Shown one piece after another: positions 50,577 to 63,644 of a DNA stretch of 64,000 nt. The stretch's first letter is position 1. Each line of letters opens with the position of its first letter. The stretch is from positions 1 to 64,000 of the forward strand of contig OX345643.1 of the NCBI GenBank assembly GCA_947044365.1. Reading direction: 5' to 3'. A program made the position numbers and the translations under genes. Origin of the DNA: Petrosia ficiformis (taxonomy: Eukaryota; Porifera; Demospongiae; Haplosclerida; Petrosiidae). The notes under the pieces are model-generated. The model worked only from the letters and a program-made list of their open reading frames with translations. It had not been told where the DNA came from and did not search any database.

Positions 50577-50722
50577 TGTGATAACCTGATACATGTGTAT
50601 GAATTATTAGGTATTTTCTGTATTTATGGTATTTGTATTTGTATGGTTGTAATGTTGCTGATTTTTAGTGAGATACTCAGAGATAGTGAAAATCTAGTTG
50701 AATCAAATATTATAACGTTACA
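50577..50722 (+). repeat. 5' LTR
   Basis: It starts TGTGATAACCTGATAC and ends AACGTTACA (TG...CA). It is 146 bp. It differs from the 3' LTR by several indels, including a 6-bp 'gtattt' duplication and missing segments near its middle and end, which points to considerable age or to recombination. Confidence 0.9.
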
Positions 50723-50741
50723 TTGGCGACGAGGATACTGG
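50723..50741 (+). promoter_or_regulatory. probable primer-binding site
   Basis: 'TGGCGACGAGGATACTGG' begins one base after the 5' LTR. TGGCGACGAGGA-type text at this place is common in Ty3/Gypsy elements. I have not assigned the tRNA. Confidence 0.6.
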
Positions 50742-50750
50742 ATACTGACA

Positions 50751-51123
50751 TGGCAGGAGTGATAGGACGAGTTGGTGAATTCGACCCCAAGCTTGAAAGT
50801 TGGGAGCAATATTTGGAGAGATTTCAACACTTTCTCGAGGCAAACGGCATATAAGATGCTGCGAAGAAACGGTCAGTGCATGTTTCTATCAATCATAGGA
50901 CCGACCACCTACAAACTCCTCTCTAGTCTGATCGCACCAGACAAGCCTGGAGAAAAATCATACGAGGATTTAGTAAAAGTGTTGAAAGAACATCATAATC
51001 CCACTCCGTCGGAAATCGTTCAGAGATACAAATTCCATACCCGCATACGTAAACCAGAGGAATCAATTCAAGCAAGCCAAGTGTCTGAGTTGTGGCAAAG
51101 TAGGTCACATTCAAAGAGTTTGT
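50751..51123 (+). pseudogene. gag remnant with zinc knuckle, Ty3/Gypsy
   Basis: An ATG at 50751 opens a Gypsy-type gag frame, but a stop codon ends it after about 33 codons. A frameshift follows near 50880. The capsid part continues in another frame (YKLLSSLIAP, HHNPTPSEIVQRYKFHTR). It then joins, after a deletion, a zinc knuckle of perfect CX2CX4HX4C spacing at 51082-51123 (CLSCGKVGHIQRVC) in yet another frame. It is broken and non-functional. Confidence 0.85.
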
Positions 51124-51258
51124 AGAACCTCCCAAAAGCCAGACAGGTCCATCCCCCAAACCACAAGCCTCAATCCATAAAGCAAAATAACTGAGAAAGA
51201 GGAGGATCCAGTTGAACTTCTAATAAACCACATAGGAGAGGGAAATAATCCAATACAA

Positions 51259-51480
51259 ATGACTACTTACATTGAAGGGAAACCTGTACTAATGGAGTTA
51301 GATACAGGAGCAGCAGTCTCATATTTGGGATACACTATAGATGAAGATAGGCTACATCCCACTGAGGAGAAGCTACAAGCTATTCAAGATGTGCCTAGCC
51401 CCAAAAATGTGACTCAGTTAAAATCCTATTTGGACTGCTGTCATACTGTGGCAGATTTTTACCTAATTTGTCAAATGTTC
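51259..51480 (+). pseudogene. fused protease and reverse-transcriptase fragments, Ty3/Gypsy
   Basis: One open frame starts with an aspartic-protease motif (MELDTGAAVSYLG; LDTGA is the active-site loop). It passes directly into the end of the reverse transcriptase connection region (GYTIDEDRLHPTEEKLQAIQ, SPKNVTQLKSYL). Everything between, including the polymerase catalytic core, is deleted. Confidence 0.85.
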
Positions 51481-51794
51481 TTTTTCCTTTATATAGGTTG
51501 CTCAGGAAGCAGACACCATGGAAGTGGTCAATAACAGAAGAGGAAACGTTCCAAAATTCAAAAAAATTATTGATGTCATCAAATTTATTGCTCCATTTCG
51601 ATCCCTCTCTCGAATTAATCCTAGCGTGTGATGCTTCAAATTATGGAATTGGAGCAGTTCTAGCTCACCGTTTACCCAATGGGGCAGAGAAGCCCATAGG
51701 CTTCGCATCTCGTACTCTCACAGAGACCGAAAAACGATATTCTCAACTCAAAAAAAAAGAAGGATTAGCCTGTATTTTTGGAATAAACGTCTAG
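51468..51794 (+). pseudogene. RNase H-like fragment, Ty3/Gypsy
   Basis: The frame contains PLYRLLRKQTPWKW and the RNase H start LACDASNYGIGAVLAHRL, followed by KPIGFASRTLTETEKRYSQL. It ends in a stop shortly after the deletion junction at about 51785. The downstream catalytic part of RNase H is missing. Confidence 0.85.
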
Positions 51795-52351
51795 CAGAAA
51801 GAATGGTTCAAGCTTTCAAAGGGGGGATGAAGAGATTATCTGAAGGTACAATAGAATTGAAACTAGCGAGGTTTTTATTCAATTATCGAATAACACCTCA
51901 TAGTACCACAGACATGTCTCCCTCAGAGTTAATGTTCAGCAGACAATTACGTACTCGTTTTGATTTGTTACAACCCCAGTTGAAATCGAAAGTTGTCGAA
52001 AAACAACAGAAGCAAAAGCAGTTATTTGATAGCCACACTAAGGATAGAGATTTTGTTGTCGGTGATCTTGTCTATGTACGTAATTTTTCTAAGGAAAGTC
52101 CAAGAAAATGGATACCTGGTACTGTCGTAGAACGTAAAGGAAATGTAACTTTCGTAGTGCATCTTCAAGATTCAAATAACAATGTGAAAAGACACAAGAA
52201 TCAAATGCGTCATCGTATGTGTGATTATATTCCAGAAATTGAAGTTTCACTTGAACAGACACCTACTCCAATGGAACAACCTCATAATAATAGGTACCCT
52301 ACTAGGAATAGACGACCTCCACAACGTTTCGATGAAGAAGCCTGGCATTAA
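51786..52351 (+). pseudogene. C-terminal integrase fragment, Ty3/Gypsy
   Basis: An open frame (ATG at 51803, 182 aa) matches the end of a Gypsy integrase: AERMVQAFKGGMKRL, FNYRITPHSTTDMSPSELMF, RQLRTRFDLL and the VGDLVYVRNF C-terminal domain. The catalytic D,D-35-E core is missing, apart from possibly its last residues. The stop TAA at 52349-52351 abuts the polypurine tract. Confidence 0.88.
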
Positions 52352-52363
52352 GAGAGGAGAGAA
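52350..52363 (+). promoter_or_regulatory. polypurine tract
   Basis: 'aagagaggagagaa' ends just before the 3' LTR (52365), the expected place for plus-strand priming. Confidence 0.75.
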
Positions 52364-52364
52364 C

Positions 52365-52530
52365 TATGATAACCTGATACATATCTATGAATTATTAGGT
52401 ATTTTCTGTATTTATGGTATTTGTATGGTTGTAATGTTATTTAAGTGCTGATTTTATTAGTTTTTAGTGAGATACTCAGAGATAGTGAAAATCTGGTTGA
52501 ATCAACTAAGAAAGTTATCACAACGTTACA
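52365..52530 (+). repeat. 3' LTR
   Basis: It starts TATGATAACCTGATAC (first dinucleotide mutated from TG) and ends AACGTTACA. It is 166 bp, 20 bp longer than the 5' LTR. Confidence 0.9.
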
Positions 52531-55500
52531 AGGACATCATTATCTAACTCTAGGAACAGTTTCGGCTCAATATGAAAGGATCGATTTTGCAATGAAAAAT
52601 CAGTACAAAGGCTATAGTTCAAGGTAAAAATTCAAATTTGGATAGAATATTAAAATGCTCTTGGTTCTAACAGATAACATTATTCATCAAAGCCACTTTG
52701 GAAACATATTAAGGACATCATTATCTAACTCTAGGAACAGTTTCGGCTCAATCTGAAAAGATCGATTTTGTAATGAAAAATCAGTACAAAGGCTATAGTT
52801 CAGGGTAAAAATTCAAATTTTGATAGAATATTAAAATGCTCATGGTTCTAACAGATAACATTATTCATCAAAACCACTTTGGAAACATATTAAGGACATC
52901 ATTATCTAACTCTAGGAACAGTTTCGGCTCAATCTGAAAGCATCGATTTTGCAATGAAAAATCAATACAAAGGCTATAGTTCAGGGTAAAAATTCAAATT
53001 TTGATAGAATATTAAAATGCTCAAGGTTCTAACAGATAACATTATTGATCAAAACAACTTTGGAAACATATTAAGGACATCATTATCTAACTCTAGGAAC
53101 AGTTTCGGACAAATCTGAAACGAGTGATTTTTTATGAAAAAATCAATACAAAGGCTATAGTTCAGGGTAAAAATTCAAATTTTAATAGAATATTAAAATG
53201 CTCATGGTTCTAACAGATAACATTATTCATCAAAACCACTTTGGAAACATATTAAGGACATCATTATCTAACTCTAGGAACAGTTTCGGCTCAATCTGAA
53301 AGGATCGATTTTGCAATGAAAAATCAGTACAAAGGCTATAGTTCAGGGTAAAAATTCAAATTTTGATAGAATATTAAAATGCTCACGGTTCTAACAGATA
53401 ATGTTATTGATCAAAACCACTTTGGAAACATATTAAGGACATCATTATCTAACTCTAGGAACAGTTTCGGACAAATCTGAAACGAGTGATTTTTTATGAA
53501 AAAATCAATACAAAGGCTATAGTTCAGGGTAAAAATTCAAATTTTGATAGAATATTAAAATGCTCATGGTTCTAACAGATAACATTATTCATCAAAACCA
53601 CTTTGGAAACATATTAAGGACATCATTATCTAACTCTAGGAACAGTTTCGGCTCAATCTGAAAGCATCGATTTTGCAATGAAAAATCAATACAAAGGCTA
53701 TAGTTCAGGGTAAAAATTCAAATTTTGATAGAATATTAAAATGCTCATGGTTCTAACAGATAACATTATTCATCAAAACCACTTTGGAAACATATTAAGG
53801 ACATCATTATCTAACTCTAGGAACATTTTCGGCTCAATCTGAAAGCATCGATTTTGCAATGAAAAATCAATACAAAGGCTATAGTTCAGGGTAAAAATTC
53901 AAATTTTGATAGAATATTAAAATGCTCACGGTTCTAACAGATAATGTTATTGATCAAAACCACTTTGGAAACATATTAAGGACATCATTATCTAACTCTA
54001 GGAACAGTTTCGGGTCAATCTGAAAGCATCGATTTTGCAATGAAAAATCAGTACAAAGGCTATAGTTCAGGGTAAAAATTCAAATTTTGATAGAATATTA
54101 AAATGCTCATGGTTCTAACAGATAACATTATTCATCAAAACCACTTTGGAAACATATTAAGGACATCATTATCTAACTCTAGGAACAGTTTCGGCTCAAT
54201 CTGAAAGCATCGATTTTGCAATGAAAAATCAATACAAAGGCTATAGTTCAGGGTAAAAATTCAAATTTTGATAGAATATTAAAATGCTCAAGGTTCTAAC
54301 AGATAACATTATTGATCAAAACAACTTTGGAAACATATTAAGGACATCATTATCTAACTCTAGGAACAGTTTCGGGTCAATCTGAAAGCATCGATTTTGC
54401 AATGAAAAATCAGTACAAAGGCTATAGTTCAGGGTAAAAATTCAAATTTTGATAGAATATTAAAATGCTCATGGTTCTAACAGATAACATTATTCATCAA
54501 AACCACTTTGGAAACATATTAAGGACATCATTATCTAACTCTAGGAACAGTTTCGGCTCAATCTGAAAGCATCGATTTTGCAATGAAAAATCAATACAAA
54601 GGCTATAGTTCAGGGTAAAAATTCAAATTTTGATAGAATATTAAAATGCTCATGGTTCTAACAGATAACATTATTCATCAAAACCACTTTGGAAACATAT
54701 TAAGGACATCATTATCTAACTCTAGGAACAGTTTCGGCTCAATCTGAAAGCATCGATTTTGCAATGAAAAATCAATACAAAGGCTATAGTTCAGGGTAAA
54801 AATTCAAATTTTGATAGAATATTAAAATGCTCAAGGTTCTAACAGATAACATTATTGATCAAAACAACTTTGGAAACATATTAAGGACATCATTATCTAA
54901 CTCTAGGAACAGTTTCGGGTCAATCTGAAAGCATCGATTTTGCAATGAAAAATCAATACAAAGGCTATAGTTCAGGGTAAAAATTCAAATTTTGATAGAA
55001 TATTAAAATGCTCATGGTTCTAACAGATAACATTATTCATCAAAACCACTTTGGAAACATATTAAGGACATCATTATCTAACTCTAGGAACAGTTTCGGG
55101 TCAATCTGAAAGCATCGATTTTGCAATGAAAAATCAGTACAAAGGCTATAGTTCAGGGTAAAAATTCAAATTTTGATAGAATATTAAAATGCTCATGGTT
55201 CTAACAGATAACATTATTCATCAAAACCACTTTGGAAACATATTAAGGACATCATTATCTAACTCTAGGAACAGTTTCGGCTCAATCTGAAAGCATCGAT
55301 TTTGCAATGAAAAATCAATACAAAGGCTATAGTTCAGGGTAAAAATTCAAATTTTGATAGAATATTAAAATGCTCATGGTTCTAACAGATAACATTATTC
55401 ATCAAAACCACTTTGGAAACATATTAAGGACATCATTATCTAACTCTAGGAACAGTTTCGGCTCAATCTGAAAGCATCGATTTTGCAATGAAAAATCAAT

Positions 55501-58500
55501 ACAAAGGCTATAGTTCAGGGTAAAAATTCAAATTTTGATAGAATATTAAAATGCTCAAGGTTCTAACAGATAACATTATTGATCAAAACAACTTTGGAAA
55601 TATTAAGGACATCATTATCTAACTCTAGGAACAGTTTCGGACAAATCTGAAACGAGTGATTTTTTATGAAAAAATCAATACAAAGGCTATAGTTCAGGGT
55701 AAAAATTCAAATTTTGATAGAATATTAAAATGCTCATGGTTCTAACAGATAACATTATTCATCAAAACCACTTTGGAAACATATTAAGGACATCATTATC
55801 TAACTCTAGGAACAGTTTCGGCTCAATCTGAAAGGATCGATTTTGCAATGAAAAATCAGTACAAAGGCTATAGTTCAGGGTAAAAATTCAAATTTTGATA
55901 GAATATTAAAATGCTCATGGTTCTAACAGATAACATTATTCATCAAAACCACTTTGGAAACATATTAAGGACATCATTATCTAACTCTAGGAACAGTTTC
56001 GGCTCAATCTGAAAGCATCGATTTTGCAATGAAAAATCAATACAAAGGCTATAGTTCAGGGTAAAAATTCAAATTTTGATAGAATATTAAAATGCTCAAG
56101 GTTCTAACAGATAACATTATTGATCAAAACAACTTTGGAAATATTAAGGACATCATTATCTAACTCTAGGAACAGTTTCGGACAAATCTGAAACGAGTGA
56201 TTTTTTATGAAAAAATCAATACAAAGGCTATAGTTCAGGGTAAAAATTCAAATTTTGATAGAATATTAAAATGCTCATGGTTCTAACAGATAACATTATT
56301 CATCAAAACCACTTTGGAAACATATTAAGGACATCATTATCTAACTCTAGGAACAGTTTCGGCTCAATCTGAAAGGATCGATTTTGCAATGAAAAATCAA
56401 TACAAAGGCTATAGTTCAGGGTAAAAATTCAAATTTTGATAGAATATTAAAATGCTCATGGTTCTAACAGATAACATTATTCATCAAAACCACTTTGGAA
56501 ACATATTAAGGACATCATTATCTAACTCTAGGAACAGTTTCGGCTCAATCTGAAAGCATCGATTTTGCAATGAAAAATCAATACAAAGGCTATAGTTCAG
56601 GGTAAAAATTCAAATTTTGATAGAATATTAAAATGCTCAAGGTTCTAACAGATAACATTATTGATCAAAACAACTTTGGAAATATTAAGGACATCATTAT
56701 CTAACTCTAGGAACAGTTTCGGACAAATCTGAAACGAGTGATTTTTTATGAAAAAATCAATACAAAGGCTATAGTTCAGGGTAAAAATTCAAATTTTGAT
56801 AGAATATTAAAATGCTCATGGTTCTAACAGATAACATTATTCATCAAAACCACTTTGGAAACATATTAAGGACATCATTATCTAACTCTAGGAACAGTTT
56901 CGGCTCAATCTGAAAGGATCGATTTTGCAATGAAAAATCAGTACAAAGGCTATAGTTCAGGGTAAAAATTCAAATTTTGATAGAATATTAAAATGCTCAT
57001 GGTTCTAACAGATAACATTATTCATCAAAACCACTTTGGAAACATATTAAGGACATCATTATCTAACTCTAGGAACAGTTTCGGCTCAATCTGAAAGCAT
57101 CGATTTTGCAATGAAAAATCAATACAAAGGCTATAGTTCAGGGTAAAAATTCAAATTTTGATAGAATATTAAAATGCTCAAGGTTCTAACAGATAACATT
57201 ATTGATCAAAACAACTTTGGAAATATTAAGGACATCATTATCTAACTCTAGGAACAGTTTCGGACAAATCTGAAACGAGTGATTTTTTATGAAAAAATCA
57301 ATACAAAGGCTATAGTTCAGGGTAAAAATTCAAATTTTGATAGAATATTAAAATGCTCATGGTTCTAACAGATAACATTATTCATCAAAACCACTTTGGA
57401 AACATATTAAGGACATCATTATCTAACTCTAGGAACAGTTTCGGCTCAATCTGAAAGGATCGATTTTGCAATGAAAAATCAGTACAAAGGCTATAGTTCA
57501 GGGTAAAAATTCAAATTTTGATAGAATATTAAAATGCTCACGGTTCTAACAGATAATGTTATTGATCAAAACCACTTTGGAAACATATTAAGGACATCAT
57601 TATCTAACTCTAGGAACAGTTTCGGGTCAATCTGAAAGCATCGATTTTGCAATGAAAAATCAATACAAAGGCTATAGTTCAGGGTAAAAATTCAAATTTT
57701 GATAGAATATTAAAATGCTCATGGTTCTAACAGATAACATTATTCATCAAAACCACTTTGGAAACATATTAAGGACATCATTATCTAACTCTAGGAACAG
57801 TTTCGGGTCAATCTGAAAGCATCGATTTTGCAATGAAAAATCAGTACAAAGGCTATAGTTCAGGGTAAAAATTCAAATTTTGATAGAATATTAAAATGCT
57901 CATGGTTCTAACAGATAACATTATTCATCAAAACCACTTTGGAAACATATTAAGGACATCATTATCTAACTCTAGGAACAGTTTCGGGTCAATCTGAAAG
58001 CATCGATTTTGCAATGAAAAATCAGTACAAAGGCTATAGTTCAGGGTAAAAATTCAAATTTTGATAGAATATTAAAATGCTCATGGTTCTAACAGATAAC
58101 ATTATTCATCAAAACCACTTTGGAAACATATTAAGGACATCATTATCTAACTCTAGGAACAGTTTCGGCTCAATCTGAAAGCATCGATTTTGCAATGAAA
58201 AATCAATACAAAGGCTATAGTTCAGGGTAAAAATTCAAATTTTGATAGAATATTAAAATGCTCAAGGTTCTAACAGATAACATTATTGATCAAAACAACT
58301 TTGGAAACATATTAAGGACATCATTATCTAACTCTAGGAACAGTTTCGGACAAATCTGAAACGAGTGATTTTTTATGAAAAAATCAATACAAAGGCTATA
58401 GTTCAGGGTAAAAATTCAAATTTTAATAGAATATTAAAATGCTCATGGTTCTAACAGATAACATTATTCATCAAAACCACTTTGGAAACATATTAAGGAC

Positions 58501-61500
58501 ATCATTATCTAACTCTAGGAACAGTTTCGGCTCAATCTGAAAGGATCGATTTTGCAATGAAAAATCAGTACAAAGGCTATAGTTCAGGGTAAAAATTCAA
58601 ATTTTGATAGAATATTAAAATGCTCACGGTTCTAACAGATAATGTTATTGATCAAAACCACTTTGGAAACATATTAAGGACATCATTATCTAACTCTAGG
58701 AACAGTTTCGGGTCAATCTGAAAGCATCGATTTTGCAATGAAAAATCAGTACAAAGGCTATAGTTCAGGGTAAAAATTCAAATTTTGATAGAATATTAAA
58801 ATGCTCATGGTTCTAACAGATAACATTATTCATCAAAACCACTTTGGAAACATATTAAGGACATCATTATCTAACTCTAGGAACAGTTTCGGCTCAATCT
58901 GAAAGCATCGATTTTGCAATGAAAAATCAATACAAAGGCTATAGTTCAGGGTAAAAATTCAAATTTTGATAGAATATTAAAATGCTCATGGTTCTAACAG
59001 ATAACATTATTCATCAAAACCACTTTGGAAACATATTAAGGACATCATTATCTAACTCTAGGAACAGTTTCGGCTCAATCTGAAAGCATCGATTTTGCAA
59101 TGAAAAATCAATACAAAGGCTATAGTTCAGGGTAAAAATTCAAATTTTGATAGAATATTAAAATGCTCAAGGTTCTAACAGATAACATTATTGATCAAAA
59201 CAACTTTGGAAATATTAAGGACATCATTATCTAACTCTAGGAACAGTTTCGGACAAATCTGAAACGAGTGATTTTTTATGAAAAAATCAATACAAAGGCT
59301 ATAGTTCAGGGTAAAAATTCAAATTTTGATAGAATATTAAAATGCTCATGGTTCTAACAGATAACATTATTCATCAAAACCACTTTGGAAACATATTAAG
59401 GACATCATTATCTAACTCTAGGAACAGTTTCGGCTCAATCTGAAAGCATCGATTTTGCAATGAAAAATCAATACAAAGGCTATAGTTCAGGGTAAAAATT
59501 CAAATTTTGATAGAATATTAAAATGCTCAAGGTTCTAACAGATAACATTATTGATCAAAACAACTTTGGAAACATATTAAGGACATCATTATCTAACTCT
59601 AGGAACAGTTTCGGACAAATCTGAAACGAGTGATTTTTTATGAAAAAATCAATACAAAGGCTATAGTTCAGGGTAAAAATTCAAATTTTAATAGAATATT
59701 AAAATGCTCATGGTTCTAACAGATAACATTATTCATCAAAACCACTTTGGAAACATATTAAGGACATCATTATCTAACTCTAGGAACAGTTTCGGCTCAA
59801 TCTGAAAGGATCGATTTTGCAATGAAAAATCAGTACAAAGGCTATAGTTCAGGGTAAAAATTCAAATTTTGATAGAATATTAAAATGCTCACGGTTCTAA
59901 CAGATAATGTTATTGATCAAAACCACTTTGGAAACATATTAAGGACATCATTATCTAACTCTAGGAACAGTTTCGGGTCAATCTGAAAGCATCGATTTTG
60001 CAATGAAAAATCAGTACAAAGGCTATAGTTCAGGGTAAAAATTCAAATTTTGATAGAATATTAAAATGCTCATGGTTCTAACAGATAACATTATTCATCA
60101 AAACCACTTTGGAAACATATTAAGGACATCATTATCTAACTCTAGGAACAGTTTCGGCTCAATCTGAAAGCATCGATTTTGCAATGAAAAATCAATACAA
60201 AGGCTATAGTTCAGGGTAAAAATTCAAATTTTGATAGAATATTAAAATGCTCATGGTTCTAACAGATAACATTATTCATCAAAACCACTTTGGAAACATA
60301 TTAAGGACATCATTATCTAACTCTAGGAACAGTTTCGGCTCAATCTGAAAGCATCGATTTTGCAATGAAAAATCAATACAAAGGCTATAGTTCAGGGTAA
60401 AAATTCAAATTTTGATAGAATATTAAAATGCTCAAGGTTCTAACAGATAACATTATTGATCAAAACAACTTTGGAAATATTAAGGACATCATTATCTAAC
60501 TCTAGGAACAGTTTCGGACAAATCTGAAACGAGTGATTTTTTATGAAAAAATCAATACAAAGGCTATAGTTCAGGGTAAAAATTCAAATTTTGATAGAAT
60601 ATTAAAATGCTCATGGTTCTAACAGATAACATTATTCATCAAAACCACTTTGGAAACATATTTAGGACATCATTATCTAACTCTAGGAACATTTTCGGCT
60701 CAATCTGAAAGCATCGATTTTGCAATGAAAAATCAATTCAAATTTTGATAGAATATTAAAATGCTCACGGTTCTAACAGATAATGTTATTGATCAAAACA
60801 ACTTTGGAAACATATTAAGGACATCATTATCTAACTCTAGGAACAGTTTCGGACAAATCTGAAACGAGTGATTTTTTATGAAAAAATCAATACAAAGGCT
60901 ATAGTTCAGGGTAAAAATTCAAATTTTGATAGAATATTAAAATGCTCACGGTTCTAACAGATAACATTATTCATCAAAACCACTTTGGAAACATATTAAG
61001 GACATCATTATCCAACTCTAGGAACAGTTTCGGCTCAATCTGAAAGCATCGATTTTGCAATGAAAAATCAGTACAAAGGCTTTATATAGTTCAGGGTAAA
61101 AATTCAAATTTTGATAGAATATTAAAATGCTCAAGGTTCTAACAGATAATATTATTGATCAAAACCACTTTGGGAACATATTAAGGACATCATTATCTAA
61201 CTCTAAGAACAGTTTCGGCTCTATCTGAAAGGATCGATTTTGCAATGAAAAATCAGTACAAAGGCTATAGTTTAGGGTAAAAATTCAAATTTTGATAGAA
61301 TATTACAATACTCATGGTTCTAACAGATAACATTATTCATCAAAACCACTTTGGAAACATATTAAGGACATCATTATCTAACTCTAGGAACAGTTTCGGG
61401 TCAATCTGAAAGGATCGATTTTGCAATGAAAAATCGGCTATAGTTCAGGGTAAAAATTCAAATTTTGATAGAATATTACAACGCTCACGGTTCTCACCCA

Positions 61501-62540
61501 CAATATTATTGATCAAAACTACTTTGGAAACATATTAAGGACATCATTATCTAACTCTAGGATCAGTTTCACACAAATCTGAAACGAGTGATTTTTGATG
61601 AAAAAATCAATACAAAGGCTATAGTTCAGGGTAAAAATTCAAATTTTGATAGAATATTAAAATGCTCACGGTTCTAACAGATAATGTTATTGATCAAAAC
61701 CACTTTGGAAACATATTAAGGACATCATTATCTAACTCTAGGATCAGTTTCACACAAATCTGAAACGAGTGATTTTTGATGAAAAAATCAATACAAAGGC
61801 TATAGTTCAGGGAAAAAATTCAAATTTTGATAGAATATTAAAATGCTCATGGTTCTAACACATAATATTATTGATCAAAACCACTTGGGAAAATCATTAA
61901 GGACATCATTATCTAACTCTAGGAACAGTTTTGGCTAAATCTGAAAGAATCGATTTTGCAATGAAGAATCAGTACAAAGGCTATAGTTCAGGGTAAAAAG
62001 TCGAATTTCGAGAGAATACTAAATCGCTCATGATTCTAACAAATAACATTACTGACACTCTGGGAACATATTAAAGACATCATTATCCAACTCTAGGAAC
62101 AGTTTCGACTCTATCTGAAGTGATTGATTTTGCAATGAAAAATCAGTACAGAGGCTATAGTTCAGGGTAAAAATTCGAATTTCGAGAGAATATTAAATCG
62201 CTCACGGTTCTAACAGATAACATTACTGATAAAAACCACTTTGCAAATATATTAAGGACATCATTATCTAACTCTAAAAACAGTTTTGACTCAATTTTAA
62301 ATGATTGATTTTGCAATGAAAAATAAGTACAAAGGCTATAGTTCAGGGTAAAAATTGGAATTTCGAGAGAATACTAAATCGCTCATGGTTCTAACAGATA
62401 ACATTACCAATCAAAACCACTTTGGGAACATATTAAGGAAATCTTATCTAACTCTAGGAAAAGTTTCGACTCAATCTGAAGTGATTGCTTTTGCAATGAA
62501 AAATCAGTACAAAGGCTATAGTTCAGGGTAAAGACATCCT
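52531..62540. repeat. 181-bp satellite, main array of about 55 monomers
   Basis: 'aggacatcattatctaac' recurs at 52531, 52712, 52893, 53074, 53255 and so on, 181 bp apart. Monomer classes differ in the middle ('ggctcaatctgaaaggatcg', 'ggctcaatctgaaagcatcg', 'gggtcaatctgaaagcatcg', 'ggacaaatctgaaacgagtg') and at 'catggttct', 'caaggttct' or 'cacggttct'. Classes recur in fixed order, giving higher-order repeats. A 178-bp class ('ggaaatattaagg') returns about every 540 bp at roughly 55598, 56137, 56677 and 57220. Monomers beyond about 60650 are truncated or diverged. No genes. Confidence 0.97.
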
Positions 62541-63644
62541 TAACTATCTTCAGAAATGAATAGATCGACATAACACAACAACAAAAATTGTCCTCATATA
62601 CACAATTAGATACAGCAATGGAGTTCAACAATCGGCAACACGTGGAGTGCCATAACTGGTTACGCCTACTTAATTATATCATAATAGTCAATGAGATTCA
62701 TAGATCAAAGCCTAAACTCACAAGTGTAGCACGTGAAGAAGTTCTAGCAATATAAAAGGACATGCAACCTGATAGTGTTAGCCTGGTCAGCTGGGCAGTG
62801 GCTGTTCACCTCGTTGTTTTTGGTAGGACCGGGGTGAGTCTGTCATTGTTAGTGATGTTTGACGAGATCCTAGATCTCAAGGTCAGTTGTTACGTACTTC
62901 GTGTATGGCCCTCTTTCGAGGGGGGACTGGGATACCGGCAACTGTTCCTCCCCATCAAATGATCTGGCAGTGACTCCAAATGACCTCAGGCTATTTTGGT
63001 ACTTCTTTTTTTTGCATTGATTTCTTCAATAAACTTGATAACTAGATCTAAATGCCAAAGTGCAAAGCACAATTGATCACTACTGTATTTTGCACACGTT
63101 TTAATTAACAAGAAACATATTTTATTAATAATTTATAATATTCATTATTATAGAGACAATAACTATAATGTAATTGCATAAGAGATATTATTACAACATG
63201 ACCCTTAATATGCCAGTTAGATGAACCAATAACATAATAGCATGTCTAATGTTGTGCTATTAGCTTGCTGAACTTCCAAGTTGCATTAACGGGACTGTAA
63301 ATGGTATGCCACACCTATATACCAGATGATGCGATTGAAATTTGGAATTACCAACTATAATTATGTAACTTAATGAGTAGAAGAAACTTTTAACATGTTA
63401 CCTGCAGAGATTTGAGATAGAATAGCAAAGATTATTATGCCAATCAAGTAAAAATAACAGAATTATAATAATAACAAAAATTAATAATAAATATACTTGG
63501 ATGAGGGACATTGGAAAGAAATAGATAATAAATAAAAGGAATATTAGTTATACTTACGATACTAACATCACTGGACAGTAAATTCTCATAGTACTTGAGT
63601 AATCTGAAACAATAGTACCTAATCGAAAAATCCATACTGGTTTA
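62541..63644. other. single-copy stretch without a supported gene
   Basis: A 66-aa plus frame at 62762-62962 (start MQPDSVSLVSWAVAVHLVVF) has 'tataaaag' only a few bases before its ATG, which is too close for a promoter of that start. Nothing else supports it. A short inverted repeat GAGATCctaGATCTC lies at 62864-62878. The remainder is AT-rich. Confidence 0.4.

Larger units (their letters stand above)
50572..52535 (+). mobile_element. internally deleted Ty3/Gypsy LTR retrotransposon with AGGAC target-site duplication
   Basis: LTRs at 50577-50722 and 52365-52530 flank remnants in Ty3/Gypsy order: gag, zinc knuckle, protease, reverse transcriptase end, RNase H, integrase end. AGGAC at 50572-50576 and again at 52531-52535 is the 5-bp target duplication inside a 181-bp satellite monomer. 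The whole insertion is under 2 kb, compared with about 5 kb for intact relatives. Most of reverse transcriptase and the integrase catalytic core are missing, so it cannot be autonomous. Confidence 0.92.
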
